The notes: generated by a model not told the origin, from the letters alone. Numbered from the stretch's first letter, positions 17,653 through 26,599 are shown. The stretch is 64,000 nucleotides of DNA from Chersky-840 sp963810195 (GCA_963810195.1 CAWEMO010000005.1:682001-746000), one strand, 5' to 3'. A program made the numbers and translations.

Positions 17653-18470
17653 CAGCCGTTGCCTCCTTCGGGCGCGGGGGCGCCGTTGCCCGACGCATCG
17701 CCACTCGGCCCGCCGTTGGTGCCCGGAGCAGCCCCCGGAGGAAGGCTGGCGCTGGGCTCGGTCCCGGCCCCGGTGCCGATCTGCGCCTTCAGTGCGGCCA
17801 GCTCGGCGTCCACCTGGCCCGCCCGCGAGGTCGCGTCGAGCTGCTTCTGGATGTCGTCCCCGCCCCCGCCCAGCGCGTCGGGGAGCGCCCCGGTGTCGAG
17901 GAGCTCGTCGATGGCACCCGCCCGGGCCTGCATCTGGGCGATCTTGTCCTGGGCGCGGTCGAGGGTCATGCCCGCGTCGGTCATGGACTCCGAGATGCCC
18001 GAGACGGCCTCGCCGATGCTCGCCTGGGCCTTGGAGGCCGTGTAGCTCGCCTTGAGCGTCTCCTTCTTGGTGCGGAAGGCGTCCACCTGGGCCTGGAGCC
18101 GGGTGGCGGTGGTCTCGAGCTGCTGTTGCTGGGCCTCGACCTGCTGGTGCTGGGTCCCGAGGCTCTCGAGCTGCTCGGCGAGGGTGGTCCTGCGGGCCAG
18201 CGCCTGGCGGGCCAGGTCCTCCTGGCCCTGCCCGAGCGCCTGCTTGGCCTGGTCCTGCAGTTTCTGGGCCTGGGCCTGGAGCTGGGACGCCTGCAGCTCG
18301 AGGCGCTTGCGGGCGGTGGCCACGTCGGCGAGGGCGCGGCGGACCTTGGTGAGGTTCTCCATCTGCTTCTCGTAGGAGAGGTCGAGCATGTCCGCGGGGT
18401 TCTCGGCCTTGTCGAGCGCCTTGTTCGCCTTGGCCTGGACGATCCCGGACAACCGCTTCATCACACTCAT
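17652..18470 (-). CDS. pspA: PspA/IM30 (Vipp1) membrane-stress protein
   Basis: A 272-residue, largely coiled-coil protein that should polymerise on stressed membranes. MKRLSGIVQAKANKALDKAE forms the N-terminal amphipathic helix, then DMLDLSYEKQMENL and long Ala/Gln-rich heptads to about residue 170, ending in a Gly/Pro-rich disordered tail. The ATG at 18470 removes an implausible leader. It overlaps pspAA downstream, forming a two-gene unit. Confidence 0.92.
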   Translation of the reverse strand: MSVMKRLSGIVQAKANKALDKAENPADMLDLSYEKQMENLTKVRRALADVATARKRLELQASQLQAQAQKLQDQAKQALGQGQEDLARQALARRTTLAEQLESLGTQHQQVEAQQQQLETTATRLQAQVDAFRTKKETLKASYTASKAQASIGEAVSGISESMTDAGMTLDRAQDKIAQMQARAGAIDELLDTGALPDALGGGGDDIQKQLDATSRAGQVDAELAALKAQIGTGAGTEPSASLPPGAAPGTNGGPSGDASGNGAPAPEGGNG

Positions 18471-18526
18471 GCTGTTCTGGCCTTTCTCCCTGGTGTCCAG
18501 CAACGATCAGAGCACGTCGGGACCCA

Positions 18527-20332
18527 CTAGTCGAGAGCGGGGGCACCACCGAGGCCGAGCAGCTGCGTCCGGCCGTGGTCGGCGAATTGGGCGCGCAGCG
18601 CGCGCCGGTCGTCGTCGGTGAGGGGCCGGTACCGCAGCTCGCCGCGCTGCGGGCTCCAGAAGACCGGGTCGGCGCACTGCCAGCCAACGTCGCGCAGCGA
18701 CGCCTTGGTGACCTTGCCGGTGGCGGTGAGGGGGAGGCCCGGGGAAAGGCGCACGAAGCGCGGCGGCCACTTGGTCCCGAGGTCCGTCTGGGAGCCGAGG
18801 AAGGCCGCGAAGGCGACGGGGTCGAACCGGGCGCCGGGGCGCAGCTCCAAGGCGGCCATGACCTGGTCCCCCGAGCGCGGGTCGGGCACGGCGTACACCG
18901 CGGCCGCGGCGACGTCGGGGTGGCGCTCGATGACCCGTTCGATGGGAGCGGCCGCGAAGTTCTCGGAGTCGACGCGCAGCCAGTCCCCTCCCCGTCCCGC
19001 GAAGTAGAAGTACCCGTCCTCGTCGCGGTATCCGAGGTCGCCGGACCAGTACCACTCGTCGCGTACCCGCTCGGCATCGCCCTCGGGGTTGTTGTAGTAG
19101 CCCTCGAAGCCCCGCCCCCCGGAGCGGTTGACGATCTCCCCGATGGCGTCCTCGGGGTTGCACAGCCTGCCGCCGGCGTCGAAGCGTGCCCGGTCGCATT
19201 CGCGCCCGGTGGCGGGGTCGATCACGGCCACGTCGTCGGTCGGCAGCGGGACGCCCAGCGATCCGGGGGGCGTGTCGGGCGTCACGTTGATGGAGGTCCC
19301 GCCTTCGCTCGAGCCGTACCCCTCGACGAGACGGCACCCGAAGCGCCGTTCGAAGACGGACCGGTCCGGCGCCGAGGCCTCGGTCCCGAAGCCCTGACGC
19401 AGTGGGTTGTCGCTGTCGTCGTCGCCTTCGGGCGTGGCCAGGATGTAGGCGAGCGCCTTGCCGACGTAGGTGAACCGCGTGGCACCGACACGACGGACAT
19501 CGGCGAGAAAGCGCGAGGCGCTGAAGCGGCCGGCGATCGCCACCGACGCGCCCACCGCCAGTGCCGGCGCCCACAGCGCCATCACCGCGTTGCCGTGGAA
19601 CAGCGGCATGGGGCAGTAGCAGACGTCGTCGCGCTCGAAGCCGTAGCCCTGGGCGGCGCGGCCGGCGATGGCGGCCAGGCGCCCCTGGGTACAGCGCACG
19701 GCTTTGGGGTCGCCCGTGGTGCCCGAGGTGAACAGCAGGAGGAGCAGGTCCCTGGGCGACGCCGAAGCCGTCGACCCCGCCGCAACCGCCGCAACCGTCG
19801 CAACCGTCGACGCCACACCTGGTGCTTCCAGACGGGCGAGGTACTCGTCGTCCTCGACACGCAGGATGTGGTCGTCTGCGACACCGTGGGCGAGGCCGTC
19901 GAGGAGCTTGGCTCCGGCCTCGTCGGTCACCACCAGCTGGCAGTCGGTGAACCGGATGTCGCGGGCGAGCTCGGCTCCGCGCCGCGTGGGGTTGATCCCC
20001 ACCACGGCCGCCCCGCCCAGCGCGGCCGCGCCCAGCCAGAAGAGGTATTCCGGGACGTTGTCGAGAAGGACCCCGATGTGGAACGGGCCGTTCCGGCCCA
20101 TTTGAGACGCCAGCGCGGCGCGGCGGGCGCTTTCGGCCACGACCTGGCGCCAGCTCCACGTCGATCCGTCGTAGTGCAGGCCGGCCCGGTCGTCGTCCCA
20201 GCGCGCCCAGAGGAGCTCGGCGACGGTGCGCGCGCCGGTCGGGGACGACGAGGGCGTGTCCGACGGGTCTCCGGCCCCGTCCTCGCCCTGTCGCGCCTCG
20301 CCCTGTCGCGTCTCATCCGGTCGCGGCCCCAC
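18527..20332 (-). CDS. AMP-forming acyl-CoA synthetase (FadD-like)
   Basis: A 601-residue adenylate-forming enzyme activating a carboxylic acid to its acyl-CoA. The phosphate loop is LLFTSGTTGDPKAV, followed by YGSSEGG, the hinge-region GDLGYRDEDGYFYFAGRGGD, and TGKVTKASL carrying the catalytic lysine. About 35 disordered residues precede the fold. Residues encoded at 19779-19805 come from three near-identical 9-bp units (VATVAAVAA), a species-specific insert. The closest style is long-chain or very-long-chain FadD; the substrate is not settled. Start is GTG. Confidence 0.92.
   Translation of the reverse strand: MGPRPDETRQGEARQGEDGAGDPSDTPSSSPTGARTVAELLWARWDDDRAGLHYDGSTWSWRQVVAESARRAALASQMGRNGPFHIGVLLDNVPEYLFWLGAAALGGAAVVGINPTRRGAELARDIRFTDCQLVVTDEAGAKLLDGLAHGVADDHILRVEDDEYLARLEAPGVASTVATVAAVAAGSTASASPRDLLLLLFTSGTTGDPKAVRCTQGRLAAIAGRAAQGYGFERDDVCYCPMPLFHGNAVMALWAPALAVGASVAIAGRFSASRFLADVRRVGATRFTYVGKALAYILATPEGDDDSDNPLRQGFGTEASAPDRSVFERRFGCRLVEGYGSSEGGTSINVTPDTPPGSLGVPLPTDDVAVIDPATGRECDRARFDAGGRLCNPEDAIGEIVNRSGGRGFEGYYNNPEGDAERVRDEWYWSGDLGYRDEDGYFYFAGRGGDWLRVDSENFAAAPIERVIERHPDVAAAAVYAVPDPRSGDQVMAALELRPGARFDPVAFAAFLGSQTDLGTKWPPRFVRLSPGLPLTATGKVTKASLRDVGWQCADPVFWSPQRGELRYRPLTDDDRRALRAQFADHGRTQLLGLGGAPALD
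19779..19805. repeat. In-frame 9-bp microrepeat within the acyl-CoA synthetase gene
   Basis: GCCGCAACC twice and GTCGCAACC once on the plus strand, adding a Val/Ala/Thr stretch between the AMP-binding lobes. Confidence 0.8.
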
Positions 20333-20377
20333 GTGCGGCAGCGTACGGGACGGGGGTCGCGACCCGGGCCCTCTTCC

Positions 20378-21055
20378 TCAGTTCACGTACGCCGACCCCG
20401 CCTGGTATTCGTCGAGGTAGCCGTGCATGACGACATGGCCCGTGCTGTCGCGCACCCAGACGCTGCGGATCTTCGACATCTGCAGGGCGCACGCCATGGT
20501 GACGCGCAGCGACGACCCGACCGTCCGGTAGGTCCCGGTCTGCCACCACGAGCCCGACACCGTCCGCACGGACACCGAGAGGACCTCTCCGGGCGGCTGC
20601 CCGGACTCGTGCAGCTCCATGGCCGTGCCCCACGGCTCTGAGGTCAGGCGAGCGGTGGCGTGCACCTCGGGGAGGCCCTGGAGCGCCACCGTCTTCGTCA
20701 CCGGGCCCGAGGGCCAGGCGAGGGTCAGCGTCAGGACGGCCGCGGCCACGACGGCGGCGGCCACCGACCCCACCAGGTAGCGGGAGCGGTGCGCGCGTCG
20801 TTCGGCTTTTTCCTCGGCGCGCAGCCGGTCGAGCATGGCGCTGCGCAGCGCGAACGGGAGCTCGTGCGCGTCGAAGTGGTCGGGGTCTGCCGCCCCGAGC
20901 ACCGCCGGGAGCATCATCAGCTCCCGGCGCTCGTCGCGACACGAGCTGCATCCCTCGACGTGGGCGCCGAGCGCGGCCCGCTCCGGGGTCGACAGCTGGC
21001 CCACGACCTCCATGGCGATGAGTCCCCGGAAGTGGTCGCAGGCGTCGGGGGTCAC
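20378..21055 (-). CDS. Zinc-type transmembrane anti-sigma factor
   Basis: A 225-residue protein from GTG 21055, overlapping the sigma gene stop (GTGA). The cytoplasmic part has His32-x3-Cys36-x2-Cys39 and one membrane span at about 93-114. The outer domain (about 110 residues, ending GYLDEYQAGSAYVN) does not clearly match RskA_C, so the extracellular input is probably different from that of the pair at 8.6-10 kb. It should restrain the sigma factor encoded immediately upstream. Confidence 0.88.
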   Translation of the reverse strand: MTPDACDHFRGLIAMEVVGQLSTPERAALGAHVEGCSSCRDERRELMMLPAVLGAADPDHFDAHELPFALRSAMLDRLRAEEKAERRAHRSRYLVGSVAAAVVAAAVLTLTLAWPSGPVTKTVALQGLPEVHATARLTSEPWGTAMELHESGQPPGEVLSVSVRTVSGSWWQTGTYRTVGSSLRVTMACALQMSKIRSVWVRDSTGHVVMHGYLDEYQAGSAYVN

Positions 21056-21684
21056 CGTTCCCACCCCATCTCCTCGAGCGCGAGCCGCAGCGTCCTCAGC
21101 CCGTAGTACAGGCGGCTGCGCACGGTTCCCTCCGGGATCCCGAGCTCCTCGGCCACCTCGCGTCCCGAGCGCCCCCGGTAGTAGGTCTCCACCAGGACCT
21201 GGCGATGGTCGGGACGCAGGCGCCTCAGGGCCTCCTCCACCTGCCAGCCGACCATGGCGTTCTCGAGCTCGTCGTCGACGGCGAGGTCGGCCTGCAACGG
21301 CTCGGTCTGGCGGATGGCGCGGGCGCGGGCGTGGTCGATGACCACCCGGCGGGCGATGGTGAAGAGCCACGTCCGCAACGTCCCCAGTCCCGTGTCGAAG
21401 CGGTCCCGGGCCCGCCACGCCCGGATGAAGGTCTCCTGCACGACGTCCTCGGCGGCGCGGGGGTCGCCGAGCGAGCGCCGTGCGTACCCGTAGAGCTCGC
21501 CGCCGTGCGCCAGGAACGCCACGCGCAGCCCGGCCGCGTCGGCCGACTCCGACACGGGGTCCGGCTGGCCCTCCCCGCGTCGCGCCGAGCGCGACGAGCG
21601 CGACGAGCGCGCCGACGGCGCGGGCGTGCCGGCCTGGTCGGAGAAGGTGGGCTCTGTCGGGCCACCGTGTGTCACTACGGGCAC
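21052..21684 (-). CDS. ECF sigma factor
   Basis: About 210 residues from GTG 21684 (GTG 21675 is an alternative). Region 2 is visible as LYGYARRSLGDPRAAEDVVQ and FIRAWRARDRFD, region 4 as SGREVAEELGIPEGTVRSRL. The first ~45 residues are Ser/Arg-rich and probably disordered. It lies between a lipoprotein gene (38 bases upstream) and its anti-sigma gene (overlapping), a three-gene envelope-stress operon by layout. Confidence 0.9.
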   Translation of the reverse strand: MPVVTHGGPTEPTFSDQAGTPAPSARSSRSSRSARRGEGQPDPVSESADAAGLRVAFLAHGGELYGYARRSLGDPRAAEDVVQETFIRAWRARDRFDTGLGTLRTWLFTIARRVVIDHARARAIRQTEPLQADLAVDDELENAMVGWQVEEALRRLRPDHRQVLVETYYRGRSGREVAEELGIPEGTVRSRLYYGLRTLRLALEEMGWER

Positions 21685-21722
21685 GGATTCCTGGCGGTCC
21701 CGGGCTCGGGTCGCGTCCCGGA

Positions 21723-22361
21723 TCAATACCCGTTGCCCCCGCCCGAGGATGTCGCCATCGTCGTGGTCGTGCCGGCCGAGGCGCCCGACGCGGAGGTCGA
21801 CGCCTTGGCCACGCTGAACATGGCCACGCCGTTCCCGGTGACCTGGCCCGGCGACGAGTCGGACAAGAAGGTGTAGAGGAGCTTGCCGTCGTAGGTCACC
21901 TGGAGGGTGCCGTCGGCCTGCTTGGCCGTCGCCAGCGTGCCGGGCACGCCGGCGGCCAGGGTGGGGGTGGTGCCGGCGGGCACGGTGAGGGCGGGCCAGG
22001 CCTGCAGGCATGCACCGGTGCACTTGTTGGTGGTCCCGCTGCCGTTGGGGACATAGGTGTACAGGGCCATGCCGGCGCTGTTGACCAGGACGGTCCCGAA
22101 GTTGGCGGTGCTGGCCGTCTTCACGGTGGCGTTGGCCGCCGCGGTGGTGCCGGGGGAGTTGGCCGCGCCCGAATTGCCGCTGGGGCTCGGAGGCGACGTC
22201 GTGGCGCTGCTCGGGCTCGAGGAACCACAGGCGGCCAGGGCGAGGGCCGCCACGGCCAGGGCGGCCACGGCCGCACCGGGGCGGGCCAGGCTCGCCAACC
22301 GTGTCGGGGCGAGCCGCCCGCGTCGCCCGAACGGGGTGTCGGCGTCAGCGAGGTGGGTCAT
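21723..22361 (-). CDS. Secreted lipoprotein with COG4315-type repeats
   Basis: A 212-residue lipoprotein: basic N-terminus, hydrophobic segment 28-44 and lipobox LAAC with Cys45. After a Ser/Thr/Pro linker come two copies of the lipoprotein-15 repeat, LYTYVPNGSGTTNKCTGACL...WPAL and LLYTFLSDSSPGQVTGNG. The Cys pair in KCTGAC may form a disulfide. Family function is unknown. As first gene of a sigma/anti-sigma operon it may be a target or a sensor partner of that system. Confidence 0.9.
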   Translation of the reverse strand: MTHLADADTPFGRRGRLAPTRLASLARPGAAVAALAVAALALAACGSSSPSSATTSPPSPSGNSGAANSPGTTAAANATVKTASTANFGTVLVNSAGMALYTYVPNGSGTTNKCTGACLQAWPALTVPAGTTPTLAAGVPGTLATAKQADGTLQVTYDGKLLYTFLSDSSPGQVTGNGVAMFSVAKASTSASGASAGTTTTMATSSGGGNGY

Positions 22362-22525
22362 CGGGAAGCTCCTTGTGGGGTCGGCGACCTGGTGCGACAG
22401 GTCCTCACCCAGGATACGGACGAGGGGGTCCCCACGTTCATCCGTGGCCCGTCGCGTGTAGTCCGCAGGGAGGGTCGTGCGAGGGTCACGCGGTGCGCGA
22501 CGCCGCCTCGGTACCGTGGACCGAG

Positions 22526-23239
22526 ATGGCCGAGGAGCAGACCCCCCCTGCCGCGAGCGGTGCTGACGAGGTCCGCCGGGACAAGGCGGAGTGGGGCGAA
22601 AGGGCCACGAGCGTGCCCCGCTGGCCGGCGCTGCTGGCCGTGGTCTCGGCCATGGCCCTCTACTTCGCGCTGCCCGACAAGCTCATCTCGGGTCTCGGGC
22701 CCCGCTGGCTCGTCCCGGCCCTGGAAGGTGTGCTGGGTGCGTCCCTGCTGATCGCCAGCCCGCGCCTCACCCGCGAGTCGCGGCGGCTGCGCCCCGTGGC
22801 TATCGCCCTCATCGCCTGCGTGAACCTCGCCAACGTGGTGTCGCTGGCCGAGCTCGTCCACGAGCTTCTGGCCGCACACGTGACCCGTGGCCGCGACCTC
22901 GTCTATGCGTCGGTGCCGGTGTGGGTCACCAACGTGCTCGTGTTCGCCCTGTGGTACTGGGAGCTCGACCGCGGCGGGCCCGTGGCCCGGCTCGAGGCCG
23001 ACCGTCGCCAGCCCGACTTCCTCTTTCCGCAGATGACCGCCCCCGACGCCACTCGGCCCAATTGGTCACCCGCCTTCATCGACTACCTCTTCACCTCGTT
23101 CACCAACGCCACCGCCTTCAGCCCTACCGACACCATGCCGCTCACGCCCTGGGCCAAGATCCTCTTCATGGTGCAGTCGATGGCGTCGCTGCTCACCGTG
23201 GCCCTAGTCGTGTCCCGGGCCGTGAACATCCTCAACTGA
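22526..23239 (+). CDS. DUF1345 family membrane protein
   Basis: A 237-residue protein with about five membrane spans. VPVWVTNVLVFALWYWELDR, PDFLFPQMTAP, FIDYLFTSFTNATAFSPTDT and the ending LLTVALVVSRAVNIL match the DUF1345 pattern, in which TAFSPTD recalls ion-channel pore-like signatures, but no function is established. ATG at 22526 has only a weak ribosome site. It stands alone between the lipoprotein operon and the HAD gene. Confidence 0.82.
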   Translation: MAEEQTPPAASGADEVRRDKAEWGERATSVPRWPALLAVVSAMALYFALPDKLISGLGPRWLVPALEGVLGASLLIASPRLTRESRRLRPVAIALIACVNLANVVSLAELVHELLAAHVTRGRDLVYASVPVWVTNVLVFALWYWELDRGGPVARLEADRRQPDFLFPQMTAPDATRPNWSPAFIDYLFTSFTNATAFSPTDTMPLTPWAKILFMVQSMASLLTVALVVSRAVNILN

Positions 23240-23272
23240 CCGTGCGCCACCTCGATTGACCGTGCACCACCG

Positions 23273-23989
23273 GTGACGATCGACGCTGCCATCTTCGACA
23301 TGGACGGGTTGCTCGTCGACAGCGAGCCCATCTGGCACGAAGTCGAGATCGACGTCTTCGGCCGCCACGGCGTGCCCCTCACCGTGCAGCGGTGTCTCGA
23401 GACCAAGGGCATGTTCCTCGGAGACGCCGTCGAGCACTGGTACGCCCGCTACCCCTGGAACGGGGCGTCGCGTGACGCGGTGGCGGCCGAGATCGTCGAG
23501 GCCATGGCCGACCGTCTCGACGCCGCGGTCGAGCTCAAGCCCGGCGCCTTCCACGCCCTGGACTTCTGCCGTGGTCGCGGGGCGCGGCTGGCCCTGGCGT
23601 CGTCGTCGCCGCGTCGGCTCATCGACACCGTGGTGCGCCGCTTCGGGCTCGACGCCCGCTTCGCCGTCGTGCACTCGGCCGAGGACGAGGTGCGGGGCAA
23701 GCCCGATCCCGCCATCTTCCTGACCACGGCCCGGCTCCTCGGCGTGGCCCCGGACACGTGTGTCGTGTTCGAGGACTCCGCCGCCGGTGTCCTTGCCGCC
23801 AAGGGCGCGGGCATGGCGTGCGTGGCCGTCCCCGAGGCCGACCCCACCGCCGCGTCCGGGCTGCCCGGCGCCGGGGGCGGGGGCGAGACCCTGGTCCAGG
23901 TCCTGGCGCGGGCCGACGTGGTGCTCGGCTCGCTGTTCGAGCTCGACGGCGCCGTGTGGGACGGCCTGGCCGCGTCCGGCCCGGCGTGA
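23273..23989 (+). CDS. HAD-family hydrolase, sugar-phosphatase/beta-phosphoglucomutase type
   Basis: A 238-residue HAD subfamily IA phosphatase. Motif I is FDMDGLLVDSE with both aspartates, motif II ALASSSP, motif III the lysine in RGKPDPAIF, and motif IV VVFEDSAAGV. The cap lies between motif I and II. Close relatives (YniC/HxpB) act on hexose- or hexitol-6-phosphates. Start is GTG. It converges on the small hypothetical gene that follows. Confidence 0.92.
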   Translation: MTIDAAIFDMDGLLVDSEPIWHEVEIDVFGRHGVPLTVQRCLETKGMFLGDAVEHWYARYPWNGASRDAVAAEIVEAMADRLDAAVELKPGAFHALDFCRGRGARLALASSSPRRLIDTVVRRFGLDARFAVVHSAEDEVRGKPDPAIFLTTARLLGVAPDTCVVFEDSAAGVLAAKGAGMACVAVPEADPTAASGLPGAGGGGETLVQVLARADVVLGSLFELDGAVWDGLAASGPA

Positions 23990-23997
23990 ACGAACGC

Positions 23998-24282
23998 CTA
24001 CCCCGCGTCGCCTGCGACCGCTTGCATCTCCCGCCGGTACTCGGGGAAGTAGTCACCGATCACCTCCAGGCTGAACCGGCGCAGGATCGAGGTGGCCGGC
24101 TCGCGCTCGAGGAGGAACCGGAACGACTGCCCGACGAGCTCCGCCTCGCGCCCCGGCGCCCATCCGAGGGCGGCGGGGAGTTCGGGGGGCACCGTCACCG
24201 TGTGGGATGTGGTGACGGCGCCGTCACGCACCTCGACCTGGAAGGTGCCTTCCCCGGTCGCGGTGGTCTGGATCGTGGGCAC
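23998..24282 (-). CDS. Small conserved hypothetical protein
   Basis: A 94-residue protein from GTG 24282 (MPTIQTTATGEGTFQVEVRD). It consists of a beta-rich first half and a helical second half, FRFLLEREPATSILRRFSLEVIGDYFPEY. I recognise it only as a small protein seen in actinobacteria; no function is assigned. No ribosome site is obvious. It is divergent from the glutathione peroxidase gene with a 53-base spacer. Confidence 0.6.
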   Translation of the reverse strand: MPTIQTTATGEGTFQVEVRDGAVTTSHTVTVPPELPAALGWAPGREAELVGQSFRFLLEREPATSILRRFSLEVIGDYFPEYRREMQAVAGDAG

Positions 24283-24335
24283 GGCGACGACGGTAGTGTG
24301 AAACCCGCCGCGCCGCGACCCGCTCAGGAGGAACC

Positions 24336-24833
24336 GTGTCCGACCTCTACGACATCCCCATCCACACGCTCCAGGGTGCACCGTCCTCGCTGGCACCTTT
24401 CAAGGGAAAGGCGCTGCTGCTCGTCAACGTGGCGTCGCGTTGCGGGTTGACGCCGCAGTACGCGGGGCTCCAGAAGCTCCAGGACGCCTACGGGTCGAGA
24501 GGGTTCAGCGTGCTCGGCTTCCCCTGCAACCAGTTCCTCGAGCAGGAGCCCGGCTCTCCCGACGAGATCGCCGAGTTCTGCTCCGTCAACTACGGGGTGA
24601 CCTTCCCCTTGTTCGAGAAGATCGAGGTGAACGGGCCGGGTCGCCATCCCCTCTACGAGCAGCTCACCGCCAAGGAGGACGCCGAGGGCGCGGCCGGCGA
24701 CATCCAGTGGAACTTCGAGAAGTTCCTCGTCTCGCCCGAGGGGGAGATCGTGGCGCGCTTCCGCCCCGGGGTCGAGCCCGAGGACCCGGGCCTCGTCGGC
24801 GCCGTCGAGGGAGCACTCCCCGGCGGCTCGTAG
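24336..24833 (+). CDS. Glutathione peroxidase family thiol peroxidase
   Basis: A 165-residue cysteine-type GPx. The peroxidatic Cys36 is in NVASRCGLTPQY, the Gln in GFPCNQFLEQEPGS and Trp125-Asn126 in WNFEKFLV complete the catalytic tetrad, and Cys82 (EFCSVNYG) is in place to be the resolving cysteine, so it likely uses thioredoxin. Start is GTG with an excellent AGGAGG. It is followed 12 bases later by the YjbQ gene. Confidence 0.95.
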   Translation: MSDLYDIPIHTLQGAPSSLAPFKGKALLLVNVASRCGLTPQYAGLQKLQDAYGSRGFSVLGFPCNQFLEQEPGSPDEIAEFCSVNYGVTFPLFEKIEVNGPGRHPLYEQLTAKEDAEGAAGDIQWNFEKFLVSPEGEIVARFRPGVEPEDPGLVGAVEGALPGGS

Positions 24834-24845
24834 GGACGGCTCGTA

Positions 24846-25265
24846 GTGGACAGCACGCTCATCGGCGTGGACACGTCGCGTCGGCAGGTGGTGGACATCA
24901 CCGATCACGTGGAGCGGTTCTGCACGGGTCGGGGCGATGGCCTGTGCTCGGTGTTCGTCCCTCACGCCACTGCCGGCGTGGCCGTCATGGAGACGGGATC
25001 GGGTTCCGAGGCCGACCTGTCCGAGGCCCTCGAGCGCGTGCTGCCGCGCGACGACCGCTACCGGCACCGACACGGCGCACCGGGCCATGGCGCCGATCAC
25101 CTGCTCCCGGTGCTCGTGTCCCCGTCGTTGGTCCTGCCCGTGCTCGGGGGGCGGCCCGCCCTCGGCACCTGGCAGCGCGTCGTGCTGGTCGACACCAACG
25201 CGGATAACCCCGACCGGCAGGTGCGGCTCAGCTTCGTCGCCGACTCCTCGGCACAGCTGGGCTAG
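24846..25265 (+). CDS. YjbQ/UPF0047 family protein
   Basis: A 139-residue small alpha/beta protein. FVPHATAGVAVMETGSGSEADL, HRHGAPGHGADHLLPVLVSP and LGTWQRVVLVDTN are the three conserved blocks; the histidines are conserved and may bind metal or phosphate. Some members show weak thiamine-phosphate synthase activity, but the real role is not known. Start is GTG 24846. Confidence 0.88.
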   Translation: MDSTLIGVDTSRRQVVDITDHVERFCTGRGDGLCSVFVPHATAGVAVMETGSGSEADLSEALERVLPRDDRYRHRHGAPGHGADHLLPVLVSPSLVLPVLGGRPALGTWQRVVLVDTNADNPDRQVRLSFVADSSAQLG

Positions 25266-25344
25266 TCCCCGGCCGCCGGACCACGCCCCGGCGACGCCCG
25301 CGCCGCGGCGGCGGGCTTGTGCTCGCACCCACGGGGCGCCGAAG

Positions 25345-26079
25345 ATGACGGCCATGACCGATCACCGATCCCTGGCCGACTCCCTCAGCAAGGCGCTGCA
25401 CCTCGCGGTGGCGCCCATCGGCATCTCCTTCGGGCCCGAGGCCGCCGCCGGCGTGCCGGCCTTCGACGAGCCCATGTCCGAGCCCGCCGCCGACGGCCGT
25501 GCGGGGCGGGTCCCTGCCGGGTGCGTCTTCTGGGTGCGGGCCGCCGAGCGCAGCTTCACCACCGCGCCCGAAGACCACGGCAACTGCTCGGTCGGCCGCT
25601 ACACCCACGGGCTCGCCAGCCTCGAGGACGTGGCCGGGAACGGCGACGTCGCCGCCCTCCTCGAGTCGGGATGGGTGGACGCAGAGGCCGTCGGCGCCAT
25701 CCCCGCCATCTCACAGCGCCCCGAGACGATCACCTACGGCCCGGTCGTCGACGCCGCCACCACCCCGGACGTGGTGCTCCTGCGGGTCAACGGCCGCCAG
25801 ATGATGGTGCTGTCCGACGCCTTGCCAGGGCTCAAGATCCAGGGCAAGCCGCAGTGTCACATCGTGGCGATGGCCAAGGAGCACGACGAGGTGGTCGCCA
25901 GCGTGGGGTGCGCGCTGAGCAGGGCGCGCACGGGCATGCGGCCCGACGAGATGACCTTCGCGCTTCCTGGCAGCCGTCTCGCCGAGGTGGCCGCGGCGGT
26001 CGAGCGCACCGCGGCCGTCGACACCGTCGTGGCCAAGTACGCGGCCGACGACGCCCGGCGCTTCGCCCCCGCTTCCTGA
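25345..26079 (+). CDS. DUF169 family protein
   Basis: A 244-residue soluble protein from ATG 25345 (ATG 25354 is an alternative). It follows the COG2043 pattern: an N-terminal segment HLAVAPIGISFG, Cys-containing GCVFWVRAA and GNCSVGRYTHG, and later QCHIVAMAKE and SVGCALSRARTGM. The conserved cysteines hint at metal or cofactor binding, but function is unknown. Confidence 0.82.
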   Translation: MTAMTDHRSLADSLSKALHLAVAPIGISFGPEAAAGVPAFDEPMSEPAADGRAGRVPAGCVFWVRAAERSFTTAPEDHGNCSVGRYTHGLASLEDVAGNGDVAALLESGWVDAEAVGAIPAISQRPETITYGPVVDAATTPDVVLLRVNGRQMMVLSDALPGLKIQGKPQCHIVAMAKEHDEVVASVGCALSRARTGMRPDEMTFALPGSRLAEVAAAVERTAAVDTVVAKYAADDARRFAPAS

Positions 26080-26110
26080 GATTCAGAATCGTTTCGCTTG
26101 CTCGACGCGC

Positions 26111-26449
26111 CTATCGAGACGGGATCGAATAGGTGACCTGGGGCTCGATCTGGATCTCCAGTGCTTCGGCGACTTGCTGAATGCGGTCGAGACTGACTCC
26201 TGCGTATTGAGTGATGTCACTCAGCGTCTTGAACACGCGGGCCCGTATTTCGCCTCGGCGGAGGCGCTCGTAGTCAGCGAGCTGCTCGTTGAGCTCACCG
26301 AGCTGGCTACGGATGCCATCCTGCATGGCGGTGTGGATTCGCGGGTCGACGTTGGCACTCGGCTCCCGTTCTTGCGCAGCCTCGAGTCCCTCCTGCAACC
26401 ACCGGGCTGCTGCTTTGGTCACCTTGTACTGACGCTCGTTCGTAATCAT
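26111..26449 (-). CDS. Small HTH-type regulator, possible orphan antitoxin
   Basis: A 112-residue protein starting at ATG 26449. A helical N-terminus (about 1-65, many Glu/Arg) precedes a helix-turn-helix, VFKTLSDITQYAGVSLDRIQQVAEAL, near 75-100, like HigA/XRE antitoxins. No toxin-sized gene adjoins it. Its own start region is duplicated in tandem, and a perfect palindrome lies 83-106 bases upstream, consistent with autoregulation. The codon use is less GC-biased than its neighbours, so acquisition by transfer is possible. Confidence 0.65.
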   Translation of the reverse strand: MITNERQYKVTKAAARWLQEGLEAAQEREPSANVDPRIHTAMQDGIRSQLGELNEQLADYERLRRGEIRARVFKTLSDITQYAGVSLDRIQQVAEALEIQIEPQVTYSIPSR

Positions 26450-26471
26450 GACCGCTCGTTCGTGATCATGA
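26433..26471. repeat. Direct repeat overlapping the HTH gene start
   Basis: CGCTCGTTCGTAATCATGA at 26433-26451 and CGCTCGTTCGTGATCATGA at 26453-26471, 18 of 19 bases identical. The left copy contains the start codon of the HTH gene. Could be a tandem operator or a short duplication. Confidence 0.85.
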
Positions 26472-26531
26472 ATGCCCCTGGGACCACCGTCAGGAACGTC
26501 GTCGGCATCCCGTCCTCGAAATCCGGGATCA

Positions 26532-26555
26532 CAACACAACATTGCTGTTGTGTTG
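26532..26555. promoter_or_regulatory. Perfect 10-4-10 palindrome upstream of the HTH gene
   Basis: CAACACAACA-TTGC-TGTTGTGTTG with no mismatch, AT-richer than its surroundings. Best read as the regulator's operator; there is no T-run to suggest a terminator. Confidence 0.6.
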
Positions 26556-26599
26556 ACCTAGGCTTGTTCAGGGTTCGCGCCTGGAGAAAACGCAGTTGA

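Noticed and set aside
18575..20641. A 688-codon plus-strand frame opposite the acyl-CoA synthetase
   Set aside because: Mirror frame of a clear enzyme gene with low-complexity Arg/Gly/Ala content.
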